A DNA stretch of 64,000 bases from an uncultured Mollicutes bacterium (GCA_900548675.1 URLJ01000001.1:1-64000); one strand, 5' to 3'. Shown: positions 7,906-15,601, counted from the stretch's first letter. Numbers and translations: made by a program. The notes: generated from the sequence alone by a model not told the origin.

Positions 7906-8057
7906 TTTTTTAAAAAAATTAAAAACCGAATTGACCTAAAGATGCCCCAATTTGACCAAATTAACTAGCATACGCTGTTTTAAATATTCTTTTAATATAA
8001 TTTATCATTAAAATATTTTGACCTATTTTGCTAGAAAAGATACTAGATTAAATTCTC

Positions 8058-8087
8058 TTTACAAAAACGGGATTGTGGTAATATAAT
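8058..8087 (+). promoter_or_regulatory. Promoter for wHTH gene at 8134
   Basis: TTTACA and TATAAT with an 18-bp spacer, directly before the AAGGAGG-led gene at 8134. Confidence 0.7.
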
Positions 8088-8133
8088 ATTTATATCATTC
8101 GGGAAAACCGAACGGACTAAGGAGGAAACGCTT

Positions 8134-8421
8134 ATGGCAACGCACTATTTATTACTTAATAAAGAACGATTTGGAAAAGGGCTTACTATATTAGAACAAG
8201 CAATTTTAGCACAGGCGGAAGAATATGAAAAAAATAAGTGTCCTTGCTTTGTAACCAATGAACAGTTTGCCTTTATGTTTGGCGTTAGTCTTTATCAGGT
8301 TAAATTGGCTCTAGATAGATTAGAAAAAGTATATGGGCTTATCAAAAGAGAAACCTCAAACGTGCGTGCTGATGGAGGCAAGGGTAAAATGAGAATAATC
8401 AAACTAACTCATCAAGGTTAA
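8134..8421 (+). CDS. Winged-helix protein, replication-initiator or repressor-like
   Basis: The 95-residue protein reads as a compact winged helix: TNEQFAFMFGVSLYQVKLALDRLEKVYGLI is a helix-turn-helix with an R-rich wing after it. The start of initiator proteins from Firmicutes plasmids and phages and of DnaD-like domains is similar in character. Its own stop codon lies within the first of several ACCAAGGTTGA repeats (8411-8512), so it probably binds them, either as an iteron-type initiator or as an autorepressor. The ribosome site is AAGGAGGAAACGCTT. Confidence 0.65.
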   Translation: MATHYLLLNKERFGKGLTILEQAILAQAEEYEKNKCPCFVTNEQFAFMFGVSLYQVKLALDRLEKVYGLIKRETSNVRADGGKGKMRIIKLTHQG

Positions 8422-8512
8422 TATACGACCTTGGTTAGTTCATTTCATTCACTATGATCAAGGTTGAAAGAGTGTCATTACCAAGGTTGAAATTTGAACT
8501 TACCAAGGTTGA
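8411..8512 (+). repeat. Iteron-like direct repeats, 22-23 bp period
   Basis: The core CAAGGTT recurs at 8413, 8459, 8482 and 8504, and one inverted copy (ACCTTGGTTA, 8427-8436) fills the gap. Spacings of 46, 23 and 22 bp place the copies on one DNA face. An AT-rich stretch (8519-8570) follows, as in iteron origins. They are probably binding sites for the 8134 product. Confidence 0.65.
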
Positions 8513-8584
8513 CTATCGACCAATAATATAATAAATAAATATAATAAAATATATAATATAATAAATAGCAGGAGGAATTTATTG

Positions 8585-8818
8585 ATGTGTGATTTCATAG
8601 AAGAGACTGCAGCTCAATTGCTTAGTGCAGGAGCATTTAAACTATGGCGTTATTGCGTTAGGCATAAGGATAATGAAGATAGAGTTGTTCTTAGTCCAAA
8701 GATGGTAGAAAAAGAAATGAAGAAGGATCAATATTATAGATCGAGAGATGAGCTAATAGAGATGAGGTATTTAGTCTTGGTGGATAGGGAAAGAGGAGTT
8801 TATTTATTAAGGTGGTAA
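8585..8818 (+). CDS. Small winged-helix-like protein, 77 aa
   Basis: Start ATG at 8585, 9 bases after AGGAGG; a TTG directly before it is less likely. The sequence has the pattern of a wHTH: a first helix (AGAFKLWRYCVRHKDN), a recognition region around LSPKMVEKEMKKDQYYRSRDELIEM and a beta wing (YLVLVDRERGVYLLRW). It lies just after the iteron-like repeats and could act with the 8134 protein. The family is unassigned. Confidence 0.65.
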   Translation: MCDFIEETAAQLLSAGAFKLWRYCVRHKDNEDRVVLSPKMVEKEMKKDQYYRSRDELIEMRYLVLVDRERGVYLLRW

Positions 8819-8835
8819 CTCTTAATTATACCATA

Positions 8836-8891
8836 AAGAACAAGAAGTTCTTTGGAACTTCGTAGTTCGATAAGACGAACTACTCGTTCTT
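8836..8891 (+). other. Three-way-junction hairpin element after gene 8585
   Basis: AAGAAC (8836-8841) pairs with GTTCTT (8886-8891) and encloses two perfect hairpins: GAAGTTC/GAACTTC with loop TTTG, and GTAGTTCG/CGAACTAC with loop ATAAGA. The first 18 bases, AAAGAACAAGAAGTTCTT, recur exactly inside structured RNA 8 at 7646-7663. Confidence 0.6.
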
Positions 8892-9094
8892 AAGTAGCTG
8901 TTTTGTAAAGTAATAAAAAAGGCTAGCTCCTATTGAAGTGATAAAAATAAAGAGGAGTATAAGATATGTAGCGAAATTCTATGTTGTGGGAAAAAGTGGT
9001 GAAAAGTGGAGAGTAGAAAAGATGAGATGGGAGTTGGTGGCCAACTTCTTGCCCCCTTTTGTCAACGTTTTCAGCAAATTTTTGCTTAAAATAC

Positions 9095-9124
9095 TTGCAT
9101 TTTCCTAGCTTTTGGGTTTATTAT
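9095..9124 (+). promoter_or_regulatory. Promoter, 18-bp spacer class
   Basis: TTGCAT and TATTAT 18 bp apart, upstream of about 90 bases with no ORF and then the next promoter. The product, if any, would be a short RNA or a tRNA leader. Confidence 0.5.
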
Positions 9125-9218
9125 TATATTGTAAATAAGAAAAGGAGAGAAAAAGAGTAGGAAATGGGCTTGACAATAGCCAAAATATAATTTTTCTACA
9201 TAAAATAATCAAAAATAC

Positions 9219-9248
9219 TTGCATTTTTCCTCCAAAGTGTTATATAAT
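9219..9248 (+). promoter_or_regulatory. Promoter of the split tRNA-fMet cluster
   Basis: TTGCAT and TATAAT with an 18-bp spacer; upstream box AATCAAAAATAC. It lies 40 bp before the 5' exon of tRNA-fMet. Confidence 0.8.
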
Positions 9249-9295
9249 ATATATATAAATGAAAGAAAGAGAAGAAAAAATACAATATCGCGGGA

Positions 9296-9887
<592 letters not shown>

Positions 9888-10008
9888 AACCTGGAGGTCA
9901 GAGGTTCGAGTCCTCTCCCCGCAACCACTAGTAGTCCACAGCTACAATAAATAAATGTGCAGAGCTAGCGGATGGCATATGCAGTTTCATAGAAAATCCG
10001 CACTATAT

Positions 10009-10084
10009 TGGGTTGTAGCTCAGCTGGTAGAGCGTTCGGCTGTTAACCGAAATGTCCTGGGTTCGAGTCCCAGCTTCCCAGCCA
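10009..10084 (+). tRNA. tRNA-Asn(GTT)
   Basis: The anticodon loop CTGTTAA is closed by TTCGG/CCGAA; T-arm CTGGG-TTCGAGT-CCCAG; G73 and encoded CCA. The acceptor TGGGTTG/CTTCCCA has two T-T mismatches. The preceding spacer forms a GCGGAT/ATCCGC hairpin. Confidence 0.85.
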
Positions 10085-10087
10085 TAT

Positions 10088-10162
10088 GCTTGCGTGGCGC
10101 AATGGTAGCGCAACTGACTTGTAATCAGTAGGTTGTCAGTTCAACTCTGACCGCAAGCTCCA
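10088..10162 (+). tRNA. tRNA-Thr(TGT)
   Basis: Perfect acceptor GCTTGCG/CGCAAGC, anticodon stem ACTGA/TCAGT with loop CTTGTAA, short class I variable loop and encoded CCA. The discriminator is T73, unusual for threonine tRNAs. Compare the class II tRNA with the same anticodon at 2814. Confidence 0.85.
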
Positions 10163-10168
10163 ATAAAT

Positions 10169-10197
10169 TTGACTTTAATTTGAATTTTTGTTATAAT
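10169..10197 (+). promoter_or_regulatory. Promoter, 17-bp spacer
   Basis: TTGACT and TATAAT with a 17-bp spacer, directly after the tRNA cluster. This is the first 17-bp promoter met in the window. Confidence 0.75.
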
Positions 10198-10294
10198 ATT
10201 ATTATAAAAGATAAGAAAAATAACAAAAAAGTAGGCGAAACCCTCGTAAAAATACTATCTCCCTTCTTTTTTCTAAAAATAATTATCAAAAATG

Positions 10295-10323
10295 TTGACA
10301 AAAACTTAAAATTATGATATAAT
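10295..10323 (+). promoter_or_regulatory. Strong promoter for gene 10451
   Basis: Full consensus TTGACA and TATAAT with a 17-bp spacer. The leader of about 120 nt is unusually long and contains the hairpin GCCGAAAGGC. Confidence 0.85.
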
Positions 10324-10450
10324 TATTATAGAAACAAAGAAAAAATAACTTAATTTCGATATAAACGGTTAAAAAATAACCGAATATATAAAAATAAAAT
10401 AGGGTCACGACCTTAGCGTGGTTAGCCGAAAGGCAGAAAGGTGGTCAATT

Positions 10451-10783
10451 ATGGCTGAAAAAATAACAAAAGCAATGAACGATGGAGCAGCAAGAGCAAA
10501 TGCAGTAGAAGTATTAGGATTAGGAAACTATGCAAAAGTTTCAAACACAGAATACGCATTAACAGTTAAAGATTTAGAAGGAAATGACAAAGTAGTAGTA
10601 GTTAAATTAACTGTTCCAAAAGCTCAATTAGGGATAGACGAAATGGTTTCTAACTATGAAGCTGAAAGAGCTGACGTAGAAGCTAGAAAAGCTGAAAGAG
10701 AAGCAGAAAGAGCAGCTAAAAGAGCTGACAAAGAAGCTAAGAAAGCAGCTAAAGCTACAAAAGTAGAAGACGTAGAATTTTAG
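10451..10783 (+). CDS. Hypothetical phage protein with Ala/Lys/Glu-rich tail, 110 aa
   Basis: The start is taken at ATG 10451, which follows AAAGGTGGTCAATT; the longer frame beginning at GTG 10418 runs through the leader hairpin. The N-terminal 70 residues form a beta-rich domain (VEVLGLGNYAKVSNTEYALTV). The C-terminal 40 form a charged helix of repeating AExxAER/AKRAxKE units, ending in acidic VEDVEF. It looks like a distant paralogue of the protein at 36306-36620, which has the same layout. The consensus promoter suggests high expression. Function unknown. Confidence 0.75.
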   Translation: MAEKITKAMNDGAARANAVEVLGLGNYAKVSNTEYALTVKDLEGNDKVVVVKLTVPKAQLGIDEMVSNYEAERADVEARKAEREAERAAKRADKEAKKAAKATKVEDVEF

Positions 10784-10787
10784 TCAA

Positions 10788-10814
10788 AGCTGGGCATAGA
10801 CCCAGCTATTTTAT
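10788..10814 (+). terminator. Intrinsic terminator
   Basis: AGCTGGG/CCCAGCT hairpin with loop CATAGA, followed by ATTTTATT. Confidence 0.7.
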
Positions 10815-10834
10815 TCTAAAAGGGAGGTATGCAA

Positions 10835-11203
10835 ATGACTGAAAGAGAAAAAACCAATCAAATGCGCGAAGCCGAAATAAAAAGAATAAAGAAGTTCTAT
10901 GAGGGTGAGGGGTTTATGGTAGAACGCATTTTGTCACAAAACTCACCATCAAGTTTAATTTTATTTACTGAGGATAACGAAAAGAATGAAAGATATATAG
11001 AAGTTAAGTTTATAGTTAAAAAAGCTGAATACGAACCTGACGAAGATATTGATGCTTTCAAAATGGAAGTACAAACTCGCGCCGTTAAGAAAGTAAAAGC
11101 TGAGCTAAACAAACTTAATAAGAAAGACCGCGCAATAGCTGAACAAAAAGCTGAAGAAAGAGTTAAAGAACTTATAGAACAATACACAAATGGAGAGGAA
11201 TAA
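10835..11203 (+). CDS. Hypothetical protein, 122 aa
   Basis: The start is set at the second ATG (10835), 7 bases after GGGAGG; the first ATG touches the ribosome site. The protein is highly charged: a basic N-terminal helix, a beta segment (RYIEVKFIVKKAEYEPDEDID) and a long C-terminal Lys/Glu helix likely to form a coiled coil. The stop codon lies in the loop of its own terminator. Unrecognised. Confidence 0.7.
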   Translation: MTEREKTNQMREAEIKRIKKFYEGEGFMVERILSQNSPSSLILFTEDNEKNERYIEVKFIVKKAEYEPDEDIDAFKMEVQTRAVKKVKAELNKLNKKDRAIAEQKAEERVKELIEQYTNGEE

Positions 11204-11217
11204 CCTCTCCGTTTTTT
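11192..11217 (+). terminator. Intrinsic terminator containing the stop codon
   Basis: GGAGAGG (11192-11198) and CCTCTCC (11204-11210), then GTTTTTT. It ends the plus-strand block; minus-strand genes begin right after. Confidence 0.85.
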
Positions 11218-11313
11218 ATGGGATGTGAGTTTGTCTTTTTGACAAACCACCATCAAGTCAAAATTCTACCGGGATTATCTCACAAATTTGCACAAAAGTC
11301 AAGTGCAAACATA

Positions 11314-11345
11314 ACAAAAAAAAGAGAAACACTTTCGTGTTTCTC
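11314..11345 (-). terminator. Intrinsic terminator of minus-strand unit
   Basis: On the minus strand, GAGAAACAC and GTGTTTCTC close a GAAA tetraloop and a run of eight T follows. It faces the plus-strand terminator at 11192 and seals a convergent junction. Confidence 0.85.
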
Positions 11346-11520
11346 GTCTCCGACCTAGCCCCAGTTTGCATGCCACTGGTTTAAGGGGTCAATGGCGTCT
11401 GCAGCTACCAACACCTTTATACTCTCCCAGCTAGGAACTGCCTAATTGTGAACGTACGTGCTTACAGCTCAAAGCCTTATAGCGCGAGACACTTTCGAGC
11501 AGCTAGATATATTGAACAGC
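11346..11520 (-). ncRNA. Structured 3' region after small gene 11523
   Basis: About 175 nt between the stop codon of gene 11523-11702 and the terminator carry no ORF. They include the hairpin CCAGT/ACTGG with loop GGCATGCAA and GC-richer sequence. It may be a stable 3' UTR or a processed small RNA. Confidence 0.4.
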
Positions 11521-11522
11521 TG

Positions 11523-11702
11523 TTAAGCTGGCTCAAACAATTGAATTGCACCTACCCCTTGGTCATCTTCATATACAGTTGCATAAGGTTTCTTATCAAG
11601 TCCCAAATCAGCTGCGCTGTCGGCGCCGAAACCTTCCAAAATTCTATTTTGAACATTCAAAGCCAAGTCTGCGAAGTATATTTGTTTCACTTTAACTCCC
11701 AT
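11523..11702 (-). CDS. Hypothetical protein, 59 aa
   Basis: A short gene with ATG at 11702 preceded by GGGAGGTTGCT and by a perfect-spacing promoter. The product begins MGVKVKQIYFADLALNVQ and ends GAIQLFEPA. It is acidic with balanced composition and no membrane segment. Unrecognised, but the ribosome site, promoter and codon pattern support translation. Confidence 0.7.
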   Translation of the reverse strand: MGVKVKQIYFADLALNVQNRILEGFGADSAADLGLDKKPYATVYEDDQGVGAIQLFEPA

Positions 11703-11740
11703 AGCAACCTCCCTTATTATTATTTTATTATTATAATATA

Positions 11741-11769
11741 ATTATATAATAATTTTAGATAAAAGTCAA
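11741..11769 (-). promoter_or_regulatory. Promoter for 11523-11702 unit
   Basis: On the minus strand, TTGACT, a 17-bp spacer and TATAAT. It lies next to the low-complexity block. Confidence 0.8.
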
Positions 11770-11884
11770 GTTTTATATTTATTAAAATTTAAAAGAAAAA
11801 TAGTTGATTTTTATAAGTGAGTGGTGCGCAGCACAATTCTCCTTGTCTTTGCAACTACCTCTCAAACCCTTACCTAGCAAAATT

Positions 11885-12480
11885 TTATCCACCACAAAAA
11901 ATAGTATTATTCTTATTATAGTTATTCGTATTATAATTATTTATATTGTAGTTATAGGTGTAGTAATAGGGGTTATTATTATATTAGTTACTATTACTAC
12001 TATTATAATTGTTCTTATTATAATTATTGTTATAGTATCTTTATTAGTGTTATTATTAATAGTATTGGTATTGGTATTATTAGTAGTATTATTATTACTA
12101 CTATTATTATATTAAAACTACTACTACTATTATTTTTATTATAACTATTATTACTACTATATTTTTTATTACTATAATTATTTTTATAATATTATTACTA
12201 TTACTATTTTATTATAGTTACTACTACTATTATTATTCTTACTATAATAATTACTACTATTATAATTGTTAGTATAAGTATTATTACTACTACTATTTTT
12301 TATAATATTATTCTTATTATAAAAATTACTACTATTATTATTTTTATTATTACTATTTAATAGTATTACTACTATTATATTTATTTATTATTGTATTATT
12401 TATTCGTATTATATTTTATTATATAATAAATAATAATATAAAAGAATAACAATAAAAAGAATAATTTAGTTCTCTTTTTG
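11885..12480. repeat. Low-complexity TAN/TTA near-triplet block, about 600 bp
   Basis: Almost the whole block is built from imperfect trinucleotides TAT, TAC, TAA, TTA and TAG in runs such as TATTACTACTATTATTAT. There is no gene; the 103-residue hydrophobic plus-strand frame (Ile/Val/Leu only) is an artefact of the repeat. The block sits between convergent transcription units, downstream of the kinase-like gene. It may be a replication or partition site, a spacer, or a slipped-strand expansion. Confidence 0.85.
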
Positions 12481-12581
12481 TTTAAAATGTAATAAAGGAA
12501 GAGGAAAACTCAAAAATTTTTCGTCTCCCTCTAAAAAAATTTTTTCAAAAGTTGTCTGTTTGCGCGAAAACCATAGACGAA

Positions 12582-13253
12582 CTAATAACCGCTATGGTCG
12601 TTATCCCAATATTCGTCACTACTTTCATATTCGTCTTCCCAGCTATCGCCGCACTCTTCTGAATATGAACCATAATCGAATAATCCTGAACCACTTGATA
12701 AGCCAAAATCAAATACTTTCATTTTATTGTCAATAACTCCATAGTTTCCTCCTCTGACATCACATAATGCAATTTGATAACGTTCGTCTAAAATTGGTCT
12801 TAATGCTTCCAACTCTGTTTCCATATCAGACACTAAGGCTTCATGTGATTCACAATCCATTATGTCGTCTTCTGCCATTTCTTGTTCAATTACAATTACA
12901 CCATTCTTATCAAAATAATAATCTTTAATTTCAGCTATACAATTTATTTCTAAACCTTCGCTCATAAGCTCTTGAAATGCGTTCCATACAATAAGCTCTA
13001 TTGCAAATTGACCAAGTGGCCATACAAGTTGTGGTACTTCGTCATAAATTGAATATAAGAAACCACTTATTTCTTCCATTGTATCTGGGAAAGAAGTTGC
13101 TATACCACCTAAATTTTCAACTAAATATCTTCCTCTTGGTACTTTATAAACTATTCCATCTTTTACATATGCTTCTTTGCTTGCGCCTTGACCTAAGTAT
13201 GTTGCCCCACATAAGATTTCATCTACACTTTTATTTATTTGTCTAATTTTCAT
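12582..13253 (-). CDS. Protein-kinase-fold protein
   Basis: The 223-residue protein shows the main kinase marks: a glycine-rich loop YLGQGASKEAYV (residues 19-30), a lysine in VYKVPRGR (K37), a catalytic-loop-like CDVRGGNYGV with D165 and N170, and a DFG motif, VFDFGLSSG (D182). The His of HRD is missing, as in APH- or Fam20-like and some phage kinases. The last 40 residues are Asp/Ser/Tyr-rich. It may phosphorylate host proteins or small molecules. It is monocistronic with its own promoter at 13288-13316. Confidence 0.7.
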   Translation of the reverse strand: MKIRQINKSVDEILCGATYLGQGASKEAYVKDGIVYKVPRGRYLVENLGGIATSFPDTMEEISGFLYSIYDEVPQLVWPLGQFAIELIVWNAFQELMSEGLEINCIAEIKDYYFDKNGVIVIEQEMAEDDIMDCESHEALVSDMETELEALRPILDERYQIALCDVRGGNYGVIDNKMKVFDFGLSSGSGLFDYGSYSEECGDSWEDEYESSDEYWDNDHSGY

Positions 13254-13287
13254 TAATAATCACAACCTTTCTTTTTTCTATAATATA

Positions 13288-13316
13288 ATTATAGCACAGT
13301 TTGAACTATAAGTCAA
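13288..13316 (-). promoter_or_regulatory. Promoter for kinase-like gene
   Basis: TTGACT, a 17-bp spacer and TATAAT on the minus strand, 35 bp before the ATG. Confidence 0.85.
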
Positions 13317-13426
13317 CTGAAAACTTGGAAATAATTACTAGTTAGATTTTAAATAGTTGGCGCGAAAAGGTAACACATTTAATACGAGGGAAATAATCCC
13401 TTATTTTTTAAAATAGGAGGCTCTAT

Positions 13427-13519
13427 ATGAACAGTGAAAAAGATAATAAACAAAATTCTCAAAAAGACAATCAAAACAATAGACAAAACGAGAAAGAGAA
13501 TAATAAAAAAAATAAGTAG
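13427..13519 (+). CDS. Possible 30-residue Asn/Lys-rich microprotein
   Basis: AATAGGAGGCTCTAT precedes an ATG with ideal spacing, followed by 30 codons (MNSEKDNKQNSQKDNQ...) and a strong terminator. The product is very hydrophilic: Asn, Gln, Lys, Glu and Asp only, plus Ser and Arg. It is one of the few plus-strand genes inside the minus block. No clear promoter was found, so expression is uncertain. Confidence 0.5.
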   Translation: MNSEKDNKQNSQKDNQNNRQNEKENNKKNK

Positions 13520-13524
13520 AGTAA

Positions 13525-13550
13525 AGAGGGCTCTGTAGCCCTCTCTTTTT
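13525..13550. terminator. Bidirectional terminator
   Basis: AGAGGGCT/AGCCCTCT hairpin with loop CTGT, followed by CTTTTT on plus. The minus-strand gene 13549 ends at the same place. Confidence 0.75.
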
Positions 13551-14103
13551 AAATTTCAACATTATAATCAATTTTAACTGTATTTGTTGGGACAACTAAA
13601 ATTTGTCCTTTTTCTTTTGCATTTAATTCAATAATTTCGCCATATTCATGTCCCCATAACACATCTATCCAATTTGCTTTTCGTTGGCGTTTATCCATAA
13701 TCTTTATTAATTTTGGACTTTCTTCGTCCGTTTCTTTAATATAAATATTTTCACCTTGTATTGTCTGTAATTGTTTTCCATACTCAGTGTTAGCAAAAAA
13801 TACATAATACATTTCTTTCGTTGTTTCACTTGAGCCCGTTACAAAACCTGACCCCAATAGGAATGCGCCAGTTAAACTTGCATCTTCATATGTTTCAGTT
13901 TTAAATTCTAAACCTGTAATTTCATATGCTGTTTCTTGAAATTCACTTTTAGTATCTTCACACGCATGATTTGCAATTGGCAATATAAGTAAGAATCCTG
14001 CTAACACTACGCATGCGCCCACAGCTATTTCCTCGTCCAACCAGTGAGCGATTAGTAAAGTAACAATGGTGACTACAATTATCATTATAATAAAATACAA
14101 CAT
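13549..14103 (-). CDS. Membrane protein with two N-terminal TM segments
   Basis: I start it at ATG 14103, behind AAGGAGGTTTAAT; the frame is open further upstream inside the phosphoesterase gene. Residues 1-22 and 31-50 are hydrophobic helices (LYFIIMIIVVTIVTLLIAH, then VGACVVLAGFLLILPIA). A soluble domain of about 130 residues follows with beta-rich character and no known motif. The ATG touches the stop of the upstream gene, so the two are probably coupled. Confidence 0.7.
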   Translation of the reverse strand: MLYFIIMIIVVTIVTLLIAHWLDEEIAVGACVVLAGFLLILPIANHACEDTKSEFQETAYEITGLEFKTETYEDASLTGAFLLGSGFVTGSSETTKEMYYVFFANTEYGKQLQTIQGENIYIKETDEESPKLIKIMDKRQRKANWIDVLWGHEYGEIIELNAKEKGQILVVPTNTVKIDYNVEI

Positions 14104-14104
14104 A

Positions 14105-14794
14105 TTAAACCTCCTTATAAGTTTTATATAAACATTCAAATTTATTATTTAGAGGTATATCCAAATGCCAATGGCCAAAATACCATTTATCTATATTAAC
14201 CATTTCATTTATTGATTGAAGTCTACGTTGAGAATTGCTAATTTTAACTCCATTTATGTTTGAGAATACTGAAATTTGTGGAGTTATAGCAGCTGGACAA
14301 TCATGTGATAGCATTATATCTATATGATTATTATCTCCTAAATTTCTTATAAAATGCCCTATATCAGTTGTAGTAATTTCTTCCTCTGGCCACCAACTAA
14401 TTCCTTCTGTTCTATGCCATAAGTCTACCGAATTAGCTCCACCGCATACACCTATTCTTTTATTATTAATGTTATATACTTCACCTCTTAATAAGTGAAT
14501 TACACCACTTGGTAATTTACCTGCGCGACCACCATTCCATTCAATAACCTCTTCTAATTCTCTAATTAAACGGAAATTTTCATGATTACCATCAACAAAA
14601 GCAACTGAAAAAGGTAAGTCTTCAATGATGCTAAAATTAAGTACAGTAGTTTTCTCATTCCAAATACAACCAAAATCACCTAAAACAATAACTAAATCAT
14701 CTTTGGTAGCATCTGGCAAATTGAAATTAAATAATCGTATTATATCACCGTGCAAATCACCTGTTATTATTATTCTATTTACTTTCTGTATCAT
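14105..14794 (-). CDS. Calcineurin-like metallophosphoesterase
   Basis: The 229-residue protein has the ordered metal-binding motifs: ITGDLHGD (D-x-H), VLGDFGCIW (GD), VDGNHENF (GNHE), a histidine in LSHDCP and the late GHWH in YFGHWHLDI. All five are present, so it should be an active two-metal phosphatase or cyclic phosphodiesterase. The family includes 2',3'-cyclic phosphodiesterases and Ser/Thr phosphatases; the substrate is unknown. A second, shorter enzyme of the same fold is at 36661. Confidence 0.85.
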   Translation of the reverse strand: MIQKVNRIIITGDLHGDIIRLFNFNLPDATKDDLVIVLGDFGCIWNEKTTVLNFSIIEDLPFSVAFVDGNHENFRLIRELEEVIEWNGGRAGKLPSGVIHLLRGEVYNINNKRIGVCGGANSVDLWHRTEGISWWPEEEITTTDIGHFIRNLGDNNHIDIMLSHDCPAAITPQISVFSNINGVKISNSQRRLQSINEMVNIDKWYFGHWHLDIPLNNKFECLYKTYKEV

Positions 14795-15005
14795 AATTAC
14801 CTCCTTTATCTTCTACTGCTTCCATTCTCAACATTAATGTTGTATCTTCTTCGTTTTCTTCTGTATCTAGTAAATGAACTGGAACTATATGTAATAGAAC
14901 AGTGTCATACGCTTTTGTTTCACGTTCAGTTGTCATCACAACATCGCAATCTCCCACTTCTGCCAATATATCTGTTAATGCCTTAATCAAGTCGGTCAAA
15001 CACAT
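14775..15005 (-). CDS. Hypothetical protein, 76 aa
   Basis: The start is chosen at ATG 15005, preceded by GGAGCGTGGAGAAT; an in-frame GTG three codons earlier abuts the ribosome site. It is an acidic protein beginning CLTDLIKALTDILAEVGDCDVVM, which looks like a helix and strand pair. It overlaps both neighbours (20 and 23 bases) in a compact operon driven from 15240-15268. Unrecognised. Confidence 0.65.
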   Translation of the reverse strand: MCLTDLIKALTDILAEVGDCDVVMTTERETKAYDTVLLHIVPVHLLDTEENEEDTTLMLRMEAVEDKGGNYDTESK

Positions 15006-15210
15006 ATTCTCCACGCTCCTTTAACTCTTGAAAATAATATTCTTCTCGCGCTAATTCATTTAATCTTTTTCTATCTGCCTCTGACTCTTCACGAACTTTC
15101 TCATTGAAATAATCTCGTTTACCCACTCTTTCAAGTGACCTGTGTATTATTTCTGCTCGTTCTTGGTCTCTCATTTCTTTCCCAAAATCATAATAAATTA
15201 CTTTACCCAT
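14983..15210 (-). CDS. Hypothetical protein, 75 aa
   Basis: First gene of the operon 15210-13549, preceded by AGGGAGTGGTTTT. A short strand (KVIYYDFGKEM) leads into a long, charged, helical region rich in Arg and Glu. No known motif. Confidence 0.65.
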   Translation of the reverse strand: MGKVIYYDFGKEMRDQERAEIIHRSLERVGKRDYFNEKVREESEADRKRLNELAREEYYFQELKERGEYVFDRLD

Positions 15211-15239
15211 AAAACCACTCCCTTTTTTCTTATAATATA

Positions 15240-15268
15240 ATTATAACATAATTTGAATTTAAAGTCAA
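15240..15268 (-). promoter_or_regulatory. Promoter of operon 15210-13549
   Basis: TTGACT, a 17-bp spacer and TATAAT on the minus strand. Confidence 0.85.
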
Positions 15269-15304
15269 ATTATAATTAAACTTAATCTCACAATAAAACT
15301 TATC

Positions 15305-15361
15305 TCTCAAAATAAAATCGTAGTCAATTCACTAAAAATTTGAAGCAAATTCACTACGATT
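15305..15361 (-). terminator. Hairpin terminator
   Basis: AATCGTAGT pairs with ACTACGATT (15316-15324 and 15353-15361), followed on the minus strand by TTTTATTTT. It closes the unit containing 15602-16954. Confidence 0.65.
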
Positions 15362-15401
15362 ATTACTTTAATTTTGAAATGGATTTTGTAAAATATCAGG
15401 A

Positions 15402-15557
15402 TTATTCCACAACCCAGTTTGTAATATAAGGATTAGGATTAGAATTAAACCAGGCTCTATATTCATTACTTACAGCTGTACTTATATATACTGTCTTTTT
15501 ATTATTTATATTTATTGGAATATAATTATTAAAATTTATTTCTACGGGCGCGGACAC
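15402..15557 (-). pseudogene. Out-of-frame ORF remnant after gene 15602
   Basis: An open frame ends at 15402 with protein-like sequence (TAVSNEYRAWFNSNPNPY...NWVVE). It has no ATG and no ribosome site; the first possible start is GTG 15557. The frame stays open back into the end of gene 15602-16954, so it may be a C-terminal extension reached by -1 frameshifting, or a broken gene end. Confidence 0.35.
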
Positions 15558-15601
15558 TGTAGGAGTTGTTAATGTATCAGCGAGAGTGCTCGCGCCTTTA
15601 G

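Noticed and set aside
11804..12115. 103-residue hydrophobic plus-strand frame (Ile/Val/Leu)
   Set aside because: It is produced by the TAN/TTA triplet repeat; there is no ribosome site and the composition is not protein-like.
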